From: Scylla paramamosain
Taxonomy: Eukaryota; Arthropoda; Malacostraca; Decapoda; Portunidae
DNA: 64,000 bases
Assembly: GCF_035594125.1 (NCBI RefSeq)
Contig: NC_087186.1
Coordinates: 2,645,228-2,709,227 of the forward strand
Reading direction: 5' to 3'
Shown: positions 11,601 to 22,114 of the stretch, one piece after another
Layout of the letters: each line of letters starts with the position of its first letter
Numbering within the stretch: the stretch's first letter is position 1
The notes under the pieces: model-generated
Told to the model about the DNA's origin: nothing
Databases searched by the model: none
Seen by the model: only the letters and a program-made list of their open reading frames with translations
Made by a program: the position numbers and the translations under genes

Positions 11601-13614
11601 TACATGGGGGAGGAATATGTCTGTATGGAAGGCGAATGGGCACTGCACTATTGAGGTGAATTTCATGCTCCACTCCAGTAGCACATCCCAAATCCTGCTC
11701 GTTTTCAGCAAACACATCTCCGTACTCATGGATCAATCCATCCAGTCTCTCCAACTGTGCTGAATCAAGCTGACTCTCATCCACCTGCACCCCTAGTCTG
11801 TCCCTGAACTCCTTAACCACTGAAGGAGGTGCAGTCTGAGCTACTGTGTGTGTGTGAGCTCTTCCCACAGTAACCTCCCTTCCATGAGAAACTTTGGCTA
11901 CCTTCCACTGTGGCCTGAATTGCACATCTGCTTGTCCCAGGTTACCCACTGACAGCCATCCTTCACCCTTAACCACTCTGGTATAACTGGGAAATATACA
12001 CAAACCTTCAGGCACCCAGTAGCCCTCACCAGGCACTAAGGGCTCCAACACCACACTATCTACATCTACTTCCTGTAAACTTTCCACAAACACTCTCATT
12101 ATTCTTCTGGTACCAGCCGGGATTACTAAATCCTGTTGCTGCTGAATTACAGCAAACCCCAGAGGCTGTTGTGTCACCCTCAATTTTGCCTCAATGGCAC
12201 GGACACACCTGCCCCACTTCTCAGTTAGCCCCAGGTGCACGGCTCCCTTCAACACATTCATCCCAAACAGCACTGGCAATGTAGTGCCCTGCACCACACC
12301 ACTCTCCCCACCACCACCTTTCACAAAAAGTCCACAGTCTTTAACACTTTTTCCCTCAATTTCCACATTCACCTTCACATAACCCAAACAGGGAATTTCC
12401 CTCCCATTTGCATCTGTAATCCGAATGTCCATCCCATAGATCACAGCTTGCTTGGGGAGGAGGTGCTGTTTGTACCATTCCTCTGTCACCAGACTGACCT
12501 CAGCACTAGAATCAGCCAGAGCACTTACAGGTATACCATTCACCAACGCATCTATCCTCAGAGTCTTTCCAAACAACTTAACTTTCCCTCTTTTTACATC
12601 ATTCCGTTCCTCGGTCACATTAGTCACACTCCTTATCTGAGCTGTAGTGGGGACCCTGTCGTCAGGCCTTGAGAGCTGGCCCCTTGTTCTCAAGGACTCC
12701 CGTTTTCCCGCTGTCTTGGACACCAACTCCTTGAACCGTTCACACTGATATCCCAAGTGTCCATGTTGTCCACACAAGGAGCAAGATGGTGAAGAAAGGG
12801 TACTCCTCACAACTCTCTCTGGCTTTTTCCCACTCACTAACTCTGCTTCCTCCTTCACAATCCGCTCAGCCTCACTCACTTGGTCTGCTGCTCGCTGAAC
12901 CATGTCCTCCCACTTCACAGGCTGGTGCTTTTCCCACCATTTTCCCAACTTCACTCCTACTTTTCTGTCTCTCAAATTCCTACAGAACCATGTAGTTAGC
13001 AGCCATTGCCGTTCTTTATCTCCCTTGTCTCTCACTTTGTACATTTTATCCACAATAACACCCAGAGAATCAGCAAATTCCCACACTCCTTCACCCGGCT
13101 GTTGAACCCGAGCATGCAGCTGTTTTTCTAAGTCTGCATAATTCAGTTCTGGTCCAAAAGCAGACCTCAAACAATCAAAAAGGTCAGACACAGTCTTCAC
13201 AGTACTGTTGCGGACCCTTCGACGGGCTGGGCCTTCCAAGAACCCACACAGGTATGACACTCCCTCAGAGCCCTGTAATCCCAGCTGCTTTATTTTCTCT
13301 GTGGCATCCTCTACCCAGTCATCCAACTCACTGGCCTTCCGTACCCTTCCAGAGAATTTTCCAATAGTGGGGACAGGACGTGACCACACCATGTTTTGCA
13401 TGTGCCCCATTTGGTCAAACTTATTACACAGTTATGCCACTGCTTGGGATAACTGAGCATTGGTACTGATTAAGTTATTAACTACCTCTGGGGTCACTTC
13501 CACCTTTCTGCTCTCCTCCTTACACTCCACTTTAACCCCAGCTACACCTTGGCCATCAACATCACCCAAACACAACAAATCCTCCATTGTGCAGGAGTAG
13601 TGCCACACTAACAC
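8659..13614 (-). pseudogene. Gypsy-1 gag-pol polyprotein, three in-frame stops
   Basis: One frame runs through gag and pol. It is interrupted by TAA at 13432-13434, TGA at 11038-11040 and TAG at 10951-10953, without any frameshift. The likely start is ATG at 13587. From N to C: a capsid-like gag region; a zinc knuckle CSLCGQHGHLGYQC; a protease site reading ADSSAEVSLV (DSS where DSG or DTG is usual); a reverse transcriptase with VYLDDLLVFA; RNase H with ETDAS, but RNNNPL where TDNNPL is usual, so a catalytic Asp is lost; an HHCC integrase zinc domain; integrase DDE residues in VVDFTLLDP, HSDQGRNFEG and ICERFNRTL; and an acidic C-terminal tail. The stops and altered residues make it non-autonomous. 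Confidence 0.93.
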
Positions 13615-13685
13615 TTAAGTGGATTCTGCCAAAAGCACTGGACCCAAGCAGGAGTTTGAAACAATTTCCCCAAAAGGGCATAAAA

Positions 13686-13703
13686 CTACGCTCTGCTACC
13701 AAT
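13686..13703 (-). other. Gypsy-1 primer-binding site
   Basis: Immediately inside the 5' LTR the minus strand reads TTGGTAGCAGAGCGTAG. A TGG start next to the LTR is the normal tRNA 3'-end complement. The matching tRNA is not identified here. Confidence 0.7.
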
Positions 13704-14543
13704 TGTAATGAGTGCAAAACTAGGGCACAGTTAACCTACCTTAATTAGGCTCACCAAGCACTCACCACAAGAACCCACTGATTAATTTAAAACCTCCTGC
13801 TTAGGTTCACAGAAACCCAGGCCACAATTTAAAAATTTAATGGTTGAGTACATAATAAAGAAAACACAAATAAAATATGATATGAGTGCTTAAAACTCTT
13901 GGAGGCCACACTGCTGGCACTCCAAAATACCTGATCCCATGAGAAAATGGGTAAATCCACATACAAATAAACAGGAGAAATAAACACTTCACGCACCAAC
14001 ACAAGAAATGTTATATGCCACTGACACTGTCCCACCCTAACCAGTACCACAGGACCCTCACACCCTATAGGCCCAACCGCACACCGACCCAACGCGCTTA
14101 AGGTACACCACTACCACTACCCTGAAGTACTGCAGCTCTTCCTCCATGCACGGCGGTACTAACACCATAGCAGCCAGGGACAGCAAGTTCCTCACTGCAG
14201 CCTCCTTAGTTCACAGTATCTGCTACGGTGCCACCTCACTGACGTCCCACAGCACACTGCCAAGACCAAACTCCTGCCAACCAAGCGTACAAATCACCAC
14301 CCTATCTCCCAATAATGTCCCCCAATGTACACTGTTACACCATGAAAGAATACAACAAATCCCAATAACATACCTGCAAATCAAATGGCAAATCCAACAC
14401 TACTCTGCACCCTGTCTCTTTCTCGCTCGCCTCTCCCGCCAAAATCCCCACAACAAACCTTCAGGGCCTTAAGACTCGTTTTGGCGGGACTCGCTGACTA
14501 GTCTGTGAGCCTCTCGCAGGCGCGCCCACTTCAACTTATTACA
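13704..14543 (-). repeat. Gypsy-1 5' LTR
   Basis: An 840-bp partner of 7792-8629, with the same termini. It is followed on the + strand by CATG, matching the duplication on the other flank. Confidence 0.93.
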
Positions 14544-15311
14544 CATGTACGAAGGGAGAATGAAACAAATGTGAAGAAATGAAGAAGGAAGTAAGAAAGT
14601 AGAAAGGATAAATAAGGGAAGATGATGATAAACACGAAAGGAAGTACCATTATTACAAGAAGTTATCACCATCCTGATAGATGGGAGATGAGACGTGACC
14701 ACCGAGGAGAACAAGATGCGGTGAGTCATGAAGAGATTAGCAGCAGATTACAAGAGATACCCAGGTGGATATCATTCAATTAGTATACAAGGGAAGTAGA
14801 GGTCACCGGAAGCAAATGACATGTACAAGACGGACAGCCGGCACAACAAAGGAAATGTTGCCTCCGTGTTCCTGACTAGAAGATACTCGAGAATCAACCT
14901 TATTGAAAGTTAAGGAAAAAATAAACTGTATGATCGAAATATGGGGAGATGAATATAGTTACTTGAAGATGGACCTTATTGAAAGTATAGGAAAAAGAAC
15001 CGTATGATCGAAGTATGTGAAAAATATAATTATTCGAAAGTGAACTTTACTGAAAGTTATAGGAAAAAAAAAAAAGTATGATCGAAGTATTGGGACATAA
15101 CCCTTATAGCAATAAAAGTCTTGTTGAGGTAAAAGGTCGCTCTAACATCATATGCATATTATGAGGTGTAGGAGACAGAGATAGACAGAAGGAAACAAAG
15201 AGAAAAGCTAGATGGAGCTGTCAGACCAGAGAGGATCAAGATGGGCAAGCCCCCTGTCACAGTACGAGTATTTTATATTTTAGAGCCAGGCAGTTGCAAT
15301 GCAGAGTAAAA
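14544..15311. other. Intergenic sequence with a weak tandem repeat
   Basis: No gene is seen. Between about 14895 and 15100 a unit of roughly 65-70 bp, built around TTGAAAGT and GTATGATCGAA, is repeated about three times with divergence. Confidence 0.5.
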
Positions 15312-16023
15312 TGTTGATGTGAAAGACCGCCGAGCGGAAAGAAAGTTGTTGTTGAACATGTGTATGCTAAATATGATTTGTGCTATAAGAGTTGAAGTGA
15401 ACTAGTATATGAAGCATGGGTAACACTAAGGAAACTAAGTCATTAGAGTAGAGATTATGGAAACTGAATTCATTATAGTTAATCACAGTAGTGAAGATGT
15501 GTGAGAGGAACTAGCTGTGGAAAGCTTAGCTGCAGAGAGGTAGTGAGAGTTGTGTTTACGTGGTAAAATTGATGACATGGCGCGAAGGGTAGATAAGACT
15601 GAGGGATGGATCTCTGTAGACTGTGTAGAGGAATGAGTCACCCAGGAACTATTGCTGACCTAAGGGTAAGACGGGCAGGCGAGGTGCCGAGGGCCAGCAG
15701 GAACGAAGCCCGGAGGGACAGATTCCTTTGTACCGCCACCGAGTTAGGGTGTAACTACTCCAGGAAAGATCGGAGCTCTACAATATAGACACAGGTGTTG
15801 CTTGGTGACAGGCCTCCTTAAGACCCCAAACACGTGAGTGCCACATCTGTATTACGAGGGGTTGATTGTCCTAATTAGCATAATCCACAATTAGTGATAC
15901 GTTATGTTGATACAGTAATAGTTTGTAGTGCTACGAACGTCTTATGTTTATTATGTATGTCTTCAGGTTTGACCGAATGCAATAAACGATTCGCGTCACC
16001 GTGTGGGTCTAAAATCCTTTACC
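15312..16023 (+). repeat. BEL/Pao 5' LTR
   Basis: About 712 bp, matching 22115-22829. It contains AATAAA at 15981-15986. Its first bases, TGTTGATG, lack about nine bases found in the 3' LTR start, TGTTACCACCGAACGGG. It ends TTTACC where the 3' copy ends TTTACA. Confidence 0.85.
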
Positions 16024-16128
16024 TGCCTCCGGGCAGCTACAGTCAAATGTGAGGTCTTCTGTGAACCTCTAGCGAGCAACACCATCCGAAGGGAGATGCT
16101 GACGGGCCTCCAGAAGGGACCGATGCAG

Positions 16129-16525
16129 CTCGTCCTCGCAGAGGACGGAGCAGAGAAGTGACGTGCGGAAAGGTGACGCGCGGGGCGGGCATCCTCGTCC
16201 TCCCAGAGGACGGAGCGGAGAGGTGGCGCGCGGGGCGGGCATCCCCCTCAGGCCAGATCACCGAGGGTGTGTTCGTGTGCGCGTGTGCCAAGGACGGGCG
16301 AGCAGCGGTCGAGGCCCATCCGTTCTGCCTCGAGGGCGGGCAGCGAGTGTGTGTGCGTTTGTGCGTTGCTGAGGGCGGGTGCGCAGCACGTAGAGCACCT
16401 CCGTCCTACCTCGAGGGCGGACACCAAGTGTGTGTTCGTGTGTGCGTTGCCAAGGGCGGGCGCGCGGCGCGCGGGGCACCTCCGTCATGCCCGGAGGGCG
16501 GGCAGCGAGTGTGTGTTACCTGGAT
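16129..16525 (+). repeat. GC-rich minisatellites in the BEL leader
   Basis: Two neighbouring families occur. A roughly 70-bp unit with GAGGACGGAGC is present about twice (16129-16250). A roughly 85-90-bp unit alternating a GTGTGTGCG-rich part with GAGGGCGGGCA is present about three times (16265-16515). The GC content is far above that of the flanks. The open frames across this stretch are by-products of the repeats. Confidence 0.75.
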
Positions 16526-16629
16526 AGGACAACGGATAGGACTGGCGCGGTGTCCTCGTTCCGGGCGGCCGGGGGTGTCCAGCGCACGCGGCTTAGCCGG
16601 GAAGGGAGAGAGGTAATTAATTTGCACAT

Positions 16630-16663
<34 letters not shown>

Positions 16664-16940
16664 GTATGGTGATATACACTCGTCACACAGTGTGACGAGT
16701 GTATATCAGATGGTGAACAACGAACAAGGAATCTGTCATGACGACAAAAGCAGTGTGTGTAAGTATGGTGAACACCACACACAGTGTGACGAGTGTACAT
16801 CAGATGGTGGACAACGAACAAGAATCTGACGTGACGGTAGAAGCAGTGTGTGTAAATGAGTATGGTGAACACCACACACAGTGTGACGAGTGTACATCAG
16901 ATGGGGGACAACGATCAAGAATCTGACGTGACAGCAGAAG
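16630..16940 (+). repeat. (GT)n plus three copies of a ~90-bp repeat, first copy with a perfect hairpin
   Basis: After a (GT)n run at 16630-16662, a unit containing AGTGTGACGAGTGTACATCA and GGACAACGAACAAGAATCTG is repeated three times. In the first unit a perfect inverted repeat is present at 16670-16688 and 16690-16708 (19-bp arms, 1-nt loop). Units two and three have only the right arm and read GAACACCACACAC in place of the left arm. Confidence 0.85.
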
Positions 16941-16942
16941 CA

Positions 16943-17290
16943 GGGACACTAGTCCTTCAGTGAGTAATTCAGTGAGTCCTTAAGGGACACTAGTCCTTCA
17001 GTGAGTACTTCAGTGAATCCTTAAGGGACACTAGTCCTTCAGTGAATACTTCAGTGAGTCCTTAAGGAACACTAGTCCTTCAGTGAGTACTTCAGTGAGT
17101 CCTTAAGGGACACTAGTCCTTCAGTGCGTCCTTCAATGAGTCCTTAAGGGACACTGGTCCTTCAGGGACATTAGTCCTTCAGTGAGTCCGTCAGTCCTTC
17201 AGTCAGTCCTTCAGACTGTTCTTCAGTGAGTCTGTCAGTCCTTCAGTCAGTCCTTCAGTCAGTTCTTCAGTGATATCAGCCTTTCTGGCA
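16943..17290 (+). repeat. 41-bp minisatellite, AGTCCTTCAGTGAG family
   Basis: The unit of about 41 bp starts GGGACACTAGTCCTTCAG and ends GTCCTTAA. About five clean copies occur to 17160, followed by shortened copies to about 17290. The same AGTCCTTAAGGGAC motif reappears at 20800-20960, inside another minisatellite. Confidence 0.9.
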
Positions 17291-17379
17291 GTCCTTCTGT
17301 AACACCAGTCCTGCGCACTCAATTACCAACCCCTCAGCTAACACCCTTTTAACGAAGTATCTACTCCCAGTTCCCAGTC

Positions 17380-19010
17380 ATGATGGATGGAGGGCCGAGC
17401 TCACTGCGAAACGAAGAGTCAGTGAATGAGGCTCACCTGGATGACAATACACTCGAAGCGAAGAAGTATCCACAAACATCCACACAAGAAGGGAGATGAA
17501 AGAGATGATACAGCAACTGACGAAAATATTCATGGAAGAACGTACCCAGAGGAAGGAAGCGATGGAGACAATGCAAGAAGAACTGAAGAACTGAAGAAAG
17601 ACTCGTTGTACTACATCTGAACCTCGTCCTCGTGAAGCCATCCAAGAATAGACCCCCATTGCGAAACCAGGGGGAGGAAGATTGTCTCGATCAAAGGAAA
17701 AGAGAGCAAAGGGAAAAGGACATTTGCTTGCTTAGTGCCAGCCGGGAATGCGCCCAGGTACGTTACCAGGGGAATGAAGTTCATCCTGATCAGGGAGGGA
17801 AAGGAAAAGGTGCAGGGAAGAAAACCAACATGAAACATGACGCCCCTTTCCCGACACAACCAACAGCGGAGTGCGACACGCAACCAACGGAGGAGTGCAA
17901 CACCCAACAAGAGAGTGACCAGTCAGCGGATGTGATGCAGAGAGAGAAGGTAGGGCACGACGCCCAACAAGGGGGCGGCCCAGCAGTTGAAGCATTGAAG
18001 GGAAAAGACGGAAGATAGTCTGATGGTGGAGTGTTGGCTCCAGGCATGAAAGAAATGATGGACGCCATGAGGCTCGCTTACACGCCACCACCTACATTCA
18101 GTGGAGGTTCTTGTGGGGGCTATTGGGAATTTTGACAGGCCGTCAAGGACCACATGGAAGCGACGAACATCCTGTACAAAACGAAGCTCAGCAAAACGCT
18201 CTTATCAGCTTACACTGGATCCAAATGGCGGTACTGCAAAGAAGTATACGAATTAAAGATCCAAAATTGGGATATGAGCAAGCATTCGCCACCTTGGACG
18301 AGGAGTATGAAGACAAAGACATACGTTAGTGAACTAGTCAACAAAGTTTGGCATGGAGCAACTGTAAGTTGAAATGGTATACAAGGCCCGAAAGACCTAG
18401 TACACGACCTGGCAAATTGTGTAACGAATCTATGAGACCTGGAATACCTGAGGGAAACTGACACACAAGGGTTGATGAGACTGATAGCTGAGCGGTTCAG
18501 AGGAAGATTGCAAAGGTGTTACGAAACTAGCCTCTTTTGAATATCGGAAAAGTCATGATGGTGAGTTCCTACGCATCGAGTGGCTTCAAGTATTCCTCAG
18601 AGAAACGTTAGAGGGAGCAAAATGGGCATGACAGGCTAGGACCCAACAACATCCGAGCATATGGCAAAGTAGATCATGGAAGAGACCAGTGGGGCTGGTG
18701 ACGTCAGAGGAGAGGACCATGGTAGATGAGATCAACTATGTACGGTGTGCCAGGGAAGTCACTCTCTCCAGACTTGCCCTGTTTTCAGTGACATGTCTGT
18801 ACAGGCTAGAACACTACTAGTGAGAGATGAGAAACGATGTTACACATGCCTGGGTAAAGGACACCAGATGGCGGAATGCAGACGCCACGACCTCTGTGGA
18901 GTTGTGGGATGCACTTAATATCACTCAGACCTTCTACATTTCCCTATGAGGAACCCACTGGGCCCCAAGAGGCCAACGGAAGATGAAGCGTTACCAAACG
19001 CCTCTGGGAA
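17380..19010 (+). pseudogene. BEL/Pao gag pseudogene
   Basis: It starts at the ATG pair 17380/17383. A charged, probably coiled-coil stretch lies near 17490-17590, then a Gln/Thr-rich spacer (17632-18018). The DUF1759-like core begins at PPPTFSGG (about 18085) and continues through DHMEATNILYKTKLSKTLLS. Here a TGA at 18133-18135 replaces an expected tryptophan codon, and the frame shifts near 18285. The zinc knuckle CYTCLGKGHQMAEC starts at 18838 and is followed by the BEL-type C and H residues with a stop in between. This protein would bind and package element RNA. The breaks show it is dead. Confidence 0.75.
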
Positions 19011-19254
19011 CAACGAAACGGGTTTTAAAGGGGCCAGTGACCAACCAGATTACCGCCAAGAGAGCAAACCGCATAGCAACAAGTGACAAAGAAGCAGTGT
19101 CAGCCCGGTTGTAACCATTACACGGTAAAATGGCAAAGAAGTGAAGGAAGAAGGAGAAGCCTATTCAATGGAGATTAAGCGACAGCTACTGAGAGTAATG
19201 AAGAGGTCAGATCAGGGGACCACCTGAGGGGAGTTACGCCATGTAAAACACCAT

Positions 19255-19610
19255 CGAACGTGGAGTTATTGATAGGTCTGGACGTACCACGAGCATTCCT
19301 TCCACTCGAGGTGAGGACAGGGAGCCACAGAGAGCCCTTTTGCAATACCTAGCCCTTTAGGATGAACAGTAAATGGATCCATTAGGAATGACAGGGACGA
19401 CTTGTCTGCTTGTCTGAGAACAACAGAGGTAGAATGTTCACCTCAAGGCAGGAGAACGTTTGTAAGAAAATATAGAAGCTATATAAGGTCGTGAACTCAC
19501 CTACGAAGAAGGAGAAGCCTATTCAATGGAGATTAAGGAGGTCATCAAGTTATGGTCAAAGAAATGGAATATAGTAGATGGGCACTACCAGCTCCCTCTG
19601 TGTCCTCGCG
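19255..19610 (+). pseudogene. BEL/Pao protease-end remnant
   Basis: The segment from about 19263 translates as VELLIGLDVPRAFLPLEV and then a TVNG-like block. This matches the conserved junction downstream of the aspartic protease in BEL/Pao polyproteins. A second conserved block, DGHYQLPL, lies at about 19578-19600. The sequence between the two is shortened, and after the second block the frame dissolves into a 35-bp minisatellite. Confidence 0.65.
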
Positions 19611-19740
19611 CAGGCGGGACATCGTATAGTGGCTGTGTCCTCAAGCAGGCAAGACACTGTAGAGTGACTGTGTCCTTGCGCAGGTGAGACACCGTGGAGT
19701 GGTCGTGTCTCCTCACTGGAGGGACACCATCATGGAGTAC
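19600..19740 (+). repeat. 35-bp minisatellite, four copies
   Basis: The unit starts TGTCCTCGCGCAGGCGGGAC and is repeated four times at a period of about 35 bp, with divergence. It begins directly at the break point of the pol coding sequence. Confidence 0.8.
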
Positions 19741-20224
19741 ATGCATCAGCGCTGAAGCGAAATACGTAAGTTTGTCCAATGTAGTTGGCTGGCATGGATC
19801 GACAAGAGGAAGCGGAGACAATTCGGAGGAAAGATGATGTTGGTGACAAGGGCTCACTCAAGAGCAGTGAGGAAGGTAACACCACCACCCTCTCTTCATC
19901 ATCACCAGGTCTGGAGCACAAAACAGATTCTCCTTTGACGCAGTCCAAAGGATACAGCGATCAATAGTGACTCTCCTGACCGATGATAAGGCGGAACAAG
20001 GTGAATCCGGCAGAGATTGATAAGGTGGTCTGAAGAACATCACCTCAGGTACTCGTAGAGATTGAGCCTAAACCGGATAAGGTACACCAGGGGGAGGATA
20101 AGGAATCTTCAGTAGCCGCGCTTGATGTCTTGTCGGGAGTGTTTCACCAGGAGGAACACGAAGGGCTGAATAAGACAATGGAGGTTGATGAAGAATCACA
20201 TAGTGACGGATTTGCCGGGCTCCA

Positions 20225-20437
20225 ACCTGTCGTTGGAAAGCTTGCTTAAATTCCCAAATTCAAAACAGGTTCCTTCACTAAATACTATACTCTCAAAGAG
20301 AGTATAGTGGCCTGAAGAACATCACCTCAGGAACTCGTGGAGATTGAGCTGACAACTCTCAAAGAGAGTGACACCCACATTTAGTGAAGGAACCTGTTTT
20401 GAATTTGGGAATTTAAGCAAGCTTTCCAGCGACAGGT
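20225..20437. repeat. 59-bp inverted repeat with an inner hairpin
   Basis: The arms at 20225-20283 and 20379-20437 are reverse complements with one mismatch. The 95-bp spacer holds a second perfect hairpin (20284-20308, 11-bp arms, loop AAA). The spacer also carries a copy of a segment found at about 20030-20070 that contains GAAGAACATCACCTCAGG. It lies in the interior of the BEL/Pao unit. Confidence 0.9.
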
Positions 20438-20621
20438 CTTAGGTACGCCTGCTATCGTCAAACTAGAGACACTAAATTCTGCTTACACCGGACAGATTAG
20501 AGGTAAGGTCCGGGCATGGAACGAGAGCATGAAAGAACAAAGACTACAGGGTCTAAAAGGATGATTGCAATGACATACGCACCTCAGTGAGAGATATAAG
20601 GAAGAGAACAAGTCTGTGTGA

Positions 20622-20801
20622 TTGCAGAGGCTACCACTAGAGAACGAGTTGGAGTGTTTGCAGAGGCTACCACTGGAGAACGAGTCTGTGTGTTTGCAGA
20701 GGCTACCACTAGAGAACGAGTTGGAGTGTTTGCAGAGGCTACCACTTGAGAACAAGTCTGTGCGCTTGCAGAGGCTACTAACAGAGAAAGAGTTTGTATT
20801 A
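20622..20801 (+). repeat. 36-bp minisatellite, five copies
   Basis: The period is exactly 36 bp, around GCAGAGGCTACCACTAGAGA. Because the period is a multiple of three, one frame stays open and would encode repeated LQRLPLENELEC. No start context or family match supports a real protein. Copies of the 41-bp family from 16943 follow at 20800-20960. Confidence 0.88.
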
Positions 20802-20974
20802 GTCCTTAAGGGACTCCAGTCCTTCAGTCAGTCCTTCAGTCACTCCTTAAGGGACATCAGTCCACTAGAGAACGAATTGGTGTGCTTGCGGAGGATAGTA
20901 CCAGAGAACGAGTTTGTATCAGTCCTTAAGGGACTTCAGTCATTCAGTCAGTTTGGTGAGAGAATGAGCGTGTG

Positions 20975-21440
20975 GGCTTGGTGCTTGCAGAAACTAGACC
21001 ATCGGGAAATGAATTATGCTTGGTGCTTGCAGAGATGGGACACCATCAGGGAATGCATTTATGTGCTTGGTGCTTGCAGAGACTAGACGCCAGCAGGAAT
21101 TTATGGGCTTGAAGTGACTAGACACCAGCAGGGTGCAGGGAGCTTATGTGCTTGCAGAGACGAGACACCAGCAGGGTGCAGAGAGTTTATATGCTTGCAG
21201 AGACAAGATACCAGCAGGGTGCAGGGAGTTTATATGCTTACAGAAACGAGACACCAGCAGGGTGCAGGGAGTTTATGTGCTTGCAGAGACTAGATACCAG
21301 CAAGGTGCAGGGATTTATGCGCTTGCAGAGACCAAATTCCATTCGGAAGTGAGCTTGTGTGCTTGTATGGATCACACGCCACCAGGAAGTGCATTTGTAT
21401 GCTGGCATAGGCTAGCATAGGCTAAACACCACCAGAGAGT
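20975..21440 (+). repeat. 43-bp minisatellite, about eight to nine copies
   Basis: The unit of about 43 bp contains TGCTTGCAGAGAC and ACACCAGCAGGGTGCAG. It is clearest at 21116-21330 and more divergent on both sides. It shares the TTGCAGAG core with the preceding 36-bp family, so the two may be related by descent. Confidence 0.85.
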
Positions 21441-22114
21441 GAGCTTGTGGGCTTGCAGAGACTAGAGAGTGATTTGTGTGCTTATGGTTGTGTATTTACA
21501 GAGGCGAGACACTGTCATTGGCTGCCTGCAACGGCACTCAAGAGAGAAGAGCGAGCGTCTTGGACTCAGATAACTTGCATGGACACGAGTGGAAGCAAGG
21601 CCACTTCGGAAGGACTGTTAACTCTCGGAGCTGGACCGAACGTAGTAGACCAGAGAAGAGGATGAAACCTGCCGTGAATGAAACATATAGGCGGGGCTGG
21701 AAACATGCCAAGGATTTACTGACCAATTCTCAGTGATTGCCGTGTAGTTGAAGATATCACCAGTCAGTCCTGCACGTAATGGTGCCTTAGCAGTGGTGGG
21801 AGTGACTACGTTACGGAGTTTTTCCCCGCAGCCTGCGCCATAACGTAAATGTCGGGGTTTTTTACTCTCATTAACGTTATTGCTCTCCCACCACGTGCCG
21901 TTGTTTAGCTCAGATACTGACCACATTGAATTGTCAGTCATCCTATCAAATTAAGAGACTTGTCTGCTCTCTCCTGTGGAGAAAGATCGTGTGCACTACT
22001 CTAACCCCTACACTGCTGAGAAAGGGTCACCCGGCTATGAACTCTGTTGGAGGACGCTGGGACTACGTGAGTTTATGTATTATGTGAATTTCGTGCGAAG
22101 CCCGACAGGGGGAG
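21441..22114 (+). other. BEL/Pao interior before the 3' LTR
   Basis: No coding domain is recognised. The final bases, CGACAGGGGGAG, form a polypurine tract next to the 3' LTR. A short hairpin-like segment lies near 21810-21855. Confidence 0.45.

Larger units (their letters stand above)
7792..14543 (-). mobile_element. Ty3/Gypsy LTR retrotransposon (Gypsy-1), complete but with in-frame stops
   Basis: A 6.75-kb provirus read on the minus strand. The LTRs at 7792-8629 and 13704-14543 are nearly identical, start TGTAA and end TTACA, and are flanked by a 4-bp CATG duplication (7788-7791 and 14544-14547). A polypurine tract (complement of CTCACCCCCCC) adjoins the left LTR, and a primer-binding site starting TTGGTAGCAGAGCG adjoins the right LTR. 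It encodes one long gag-pol frame with protease, reverse transcriptase, RNase H and integrase in Gypsy order. The near-identity of the LTRs suggests recent insertion, while three in-frame stops show that this copy cannot make the full polyprotein. Confidence 0.95.

Noticed and set aside
16043..16627. Overlapping Arg/Gly/Cys-rich frames on both strands, considered as a CpG-island gene
   Set aside because: They are GC-rich minisatellite units inside the BEL element.
16943..17290. Regular short repeats considered as a CRISPR array
   Set aside because: Units are head-to-tail without unique spacers, no cas genes are present, and the DNA is eukaryotic.
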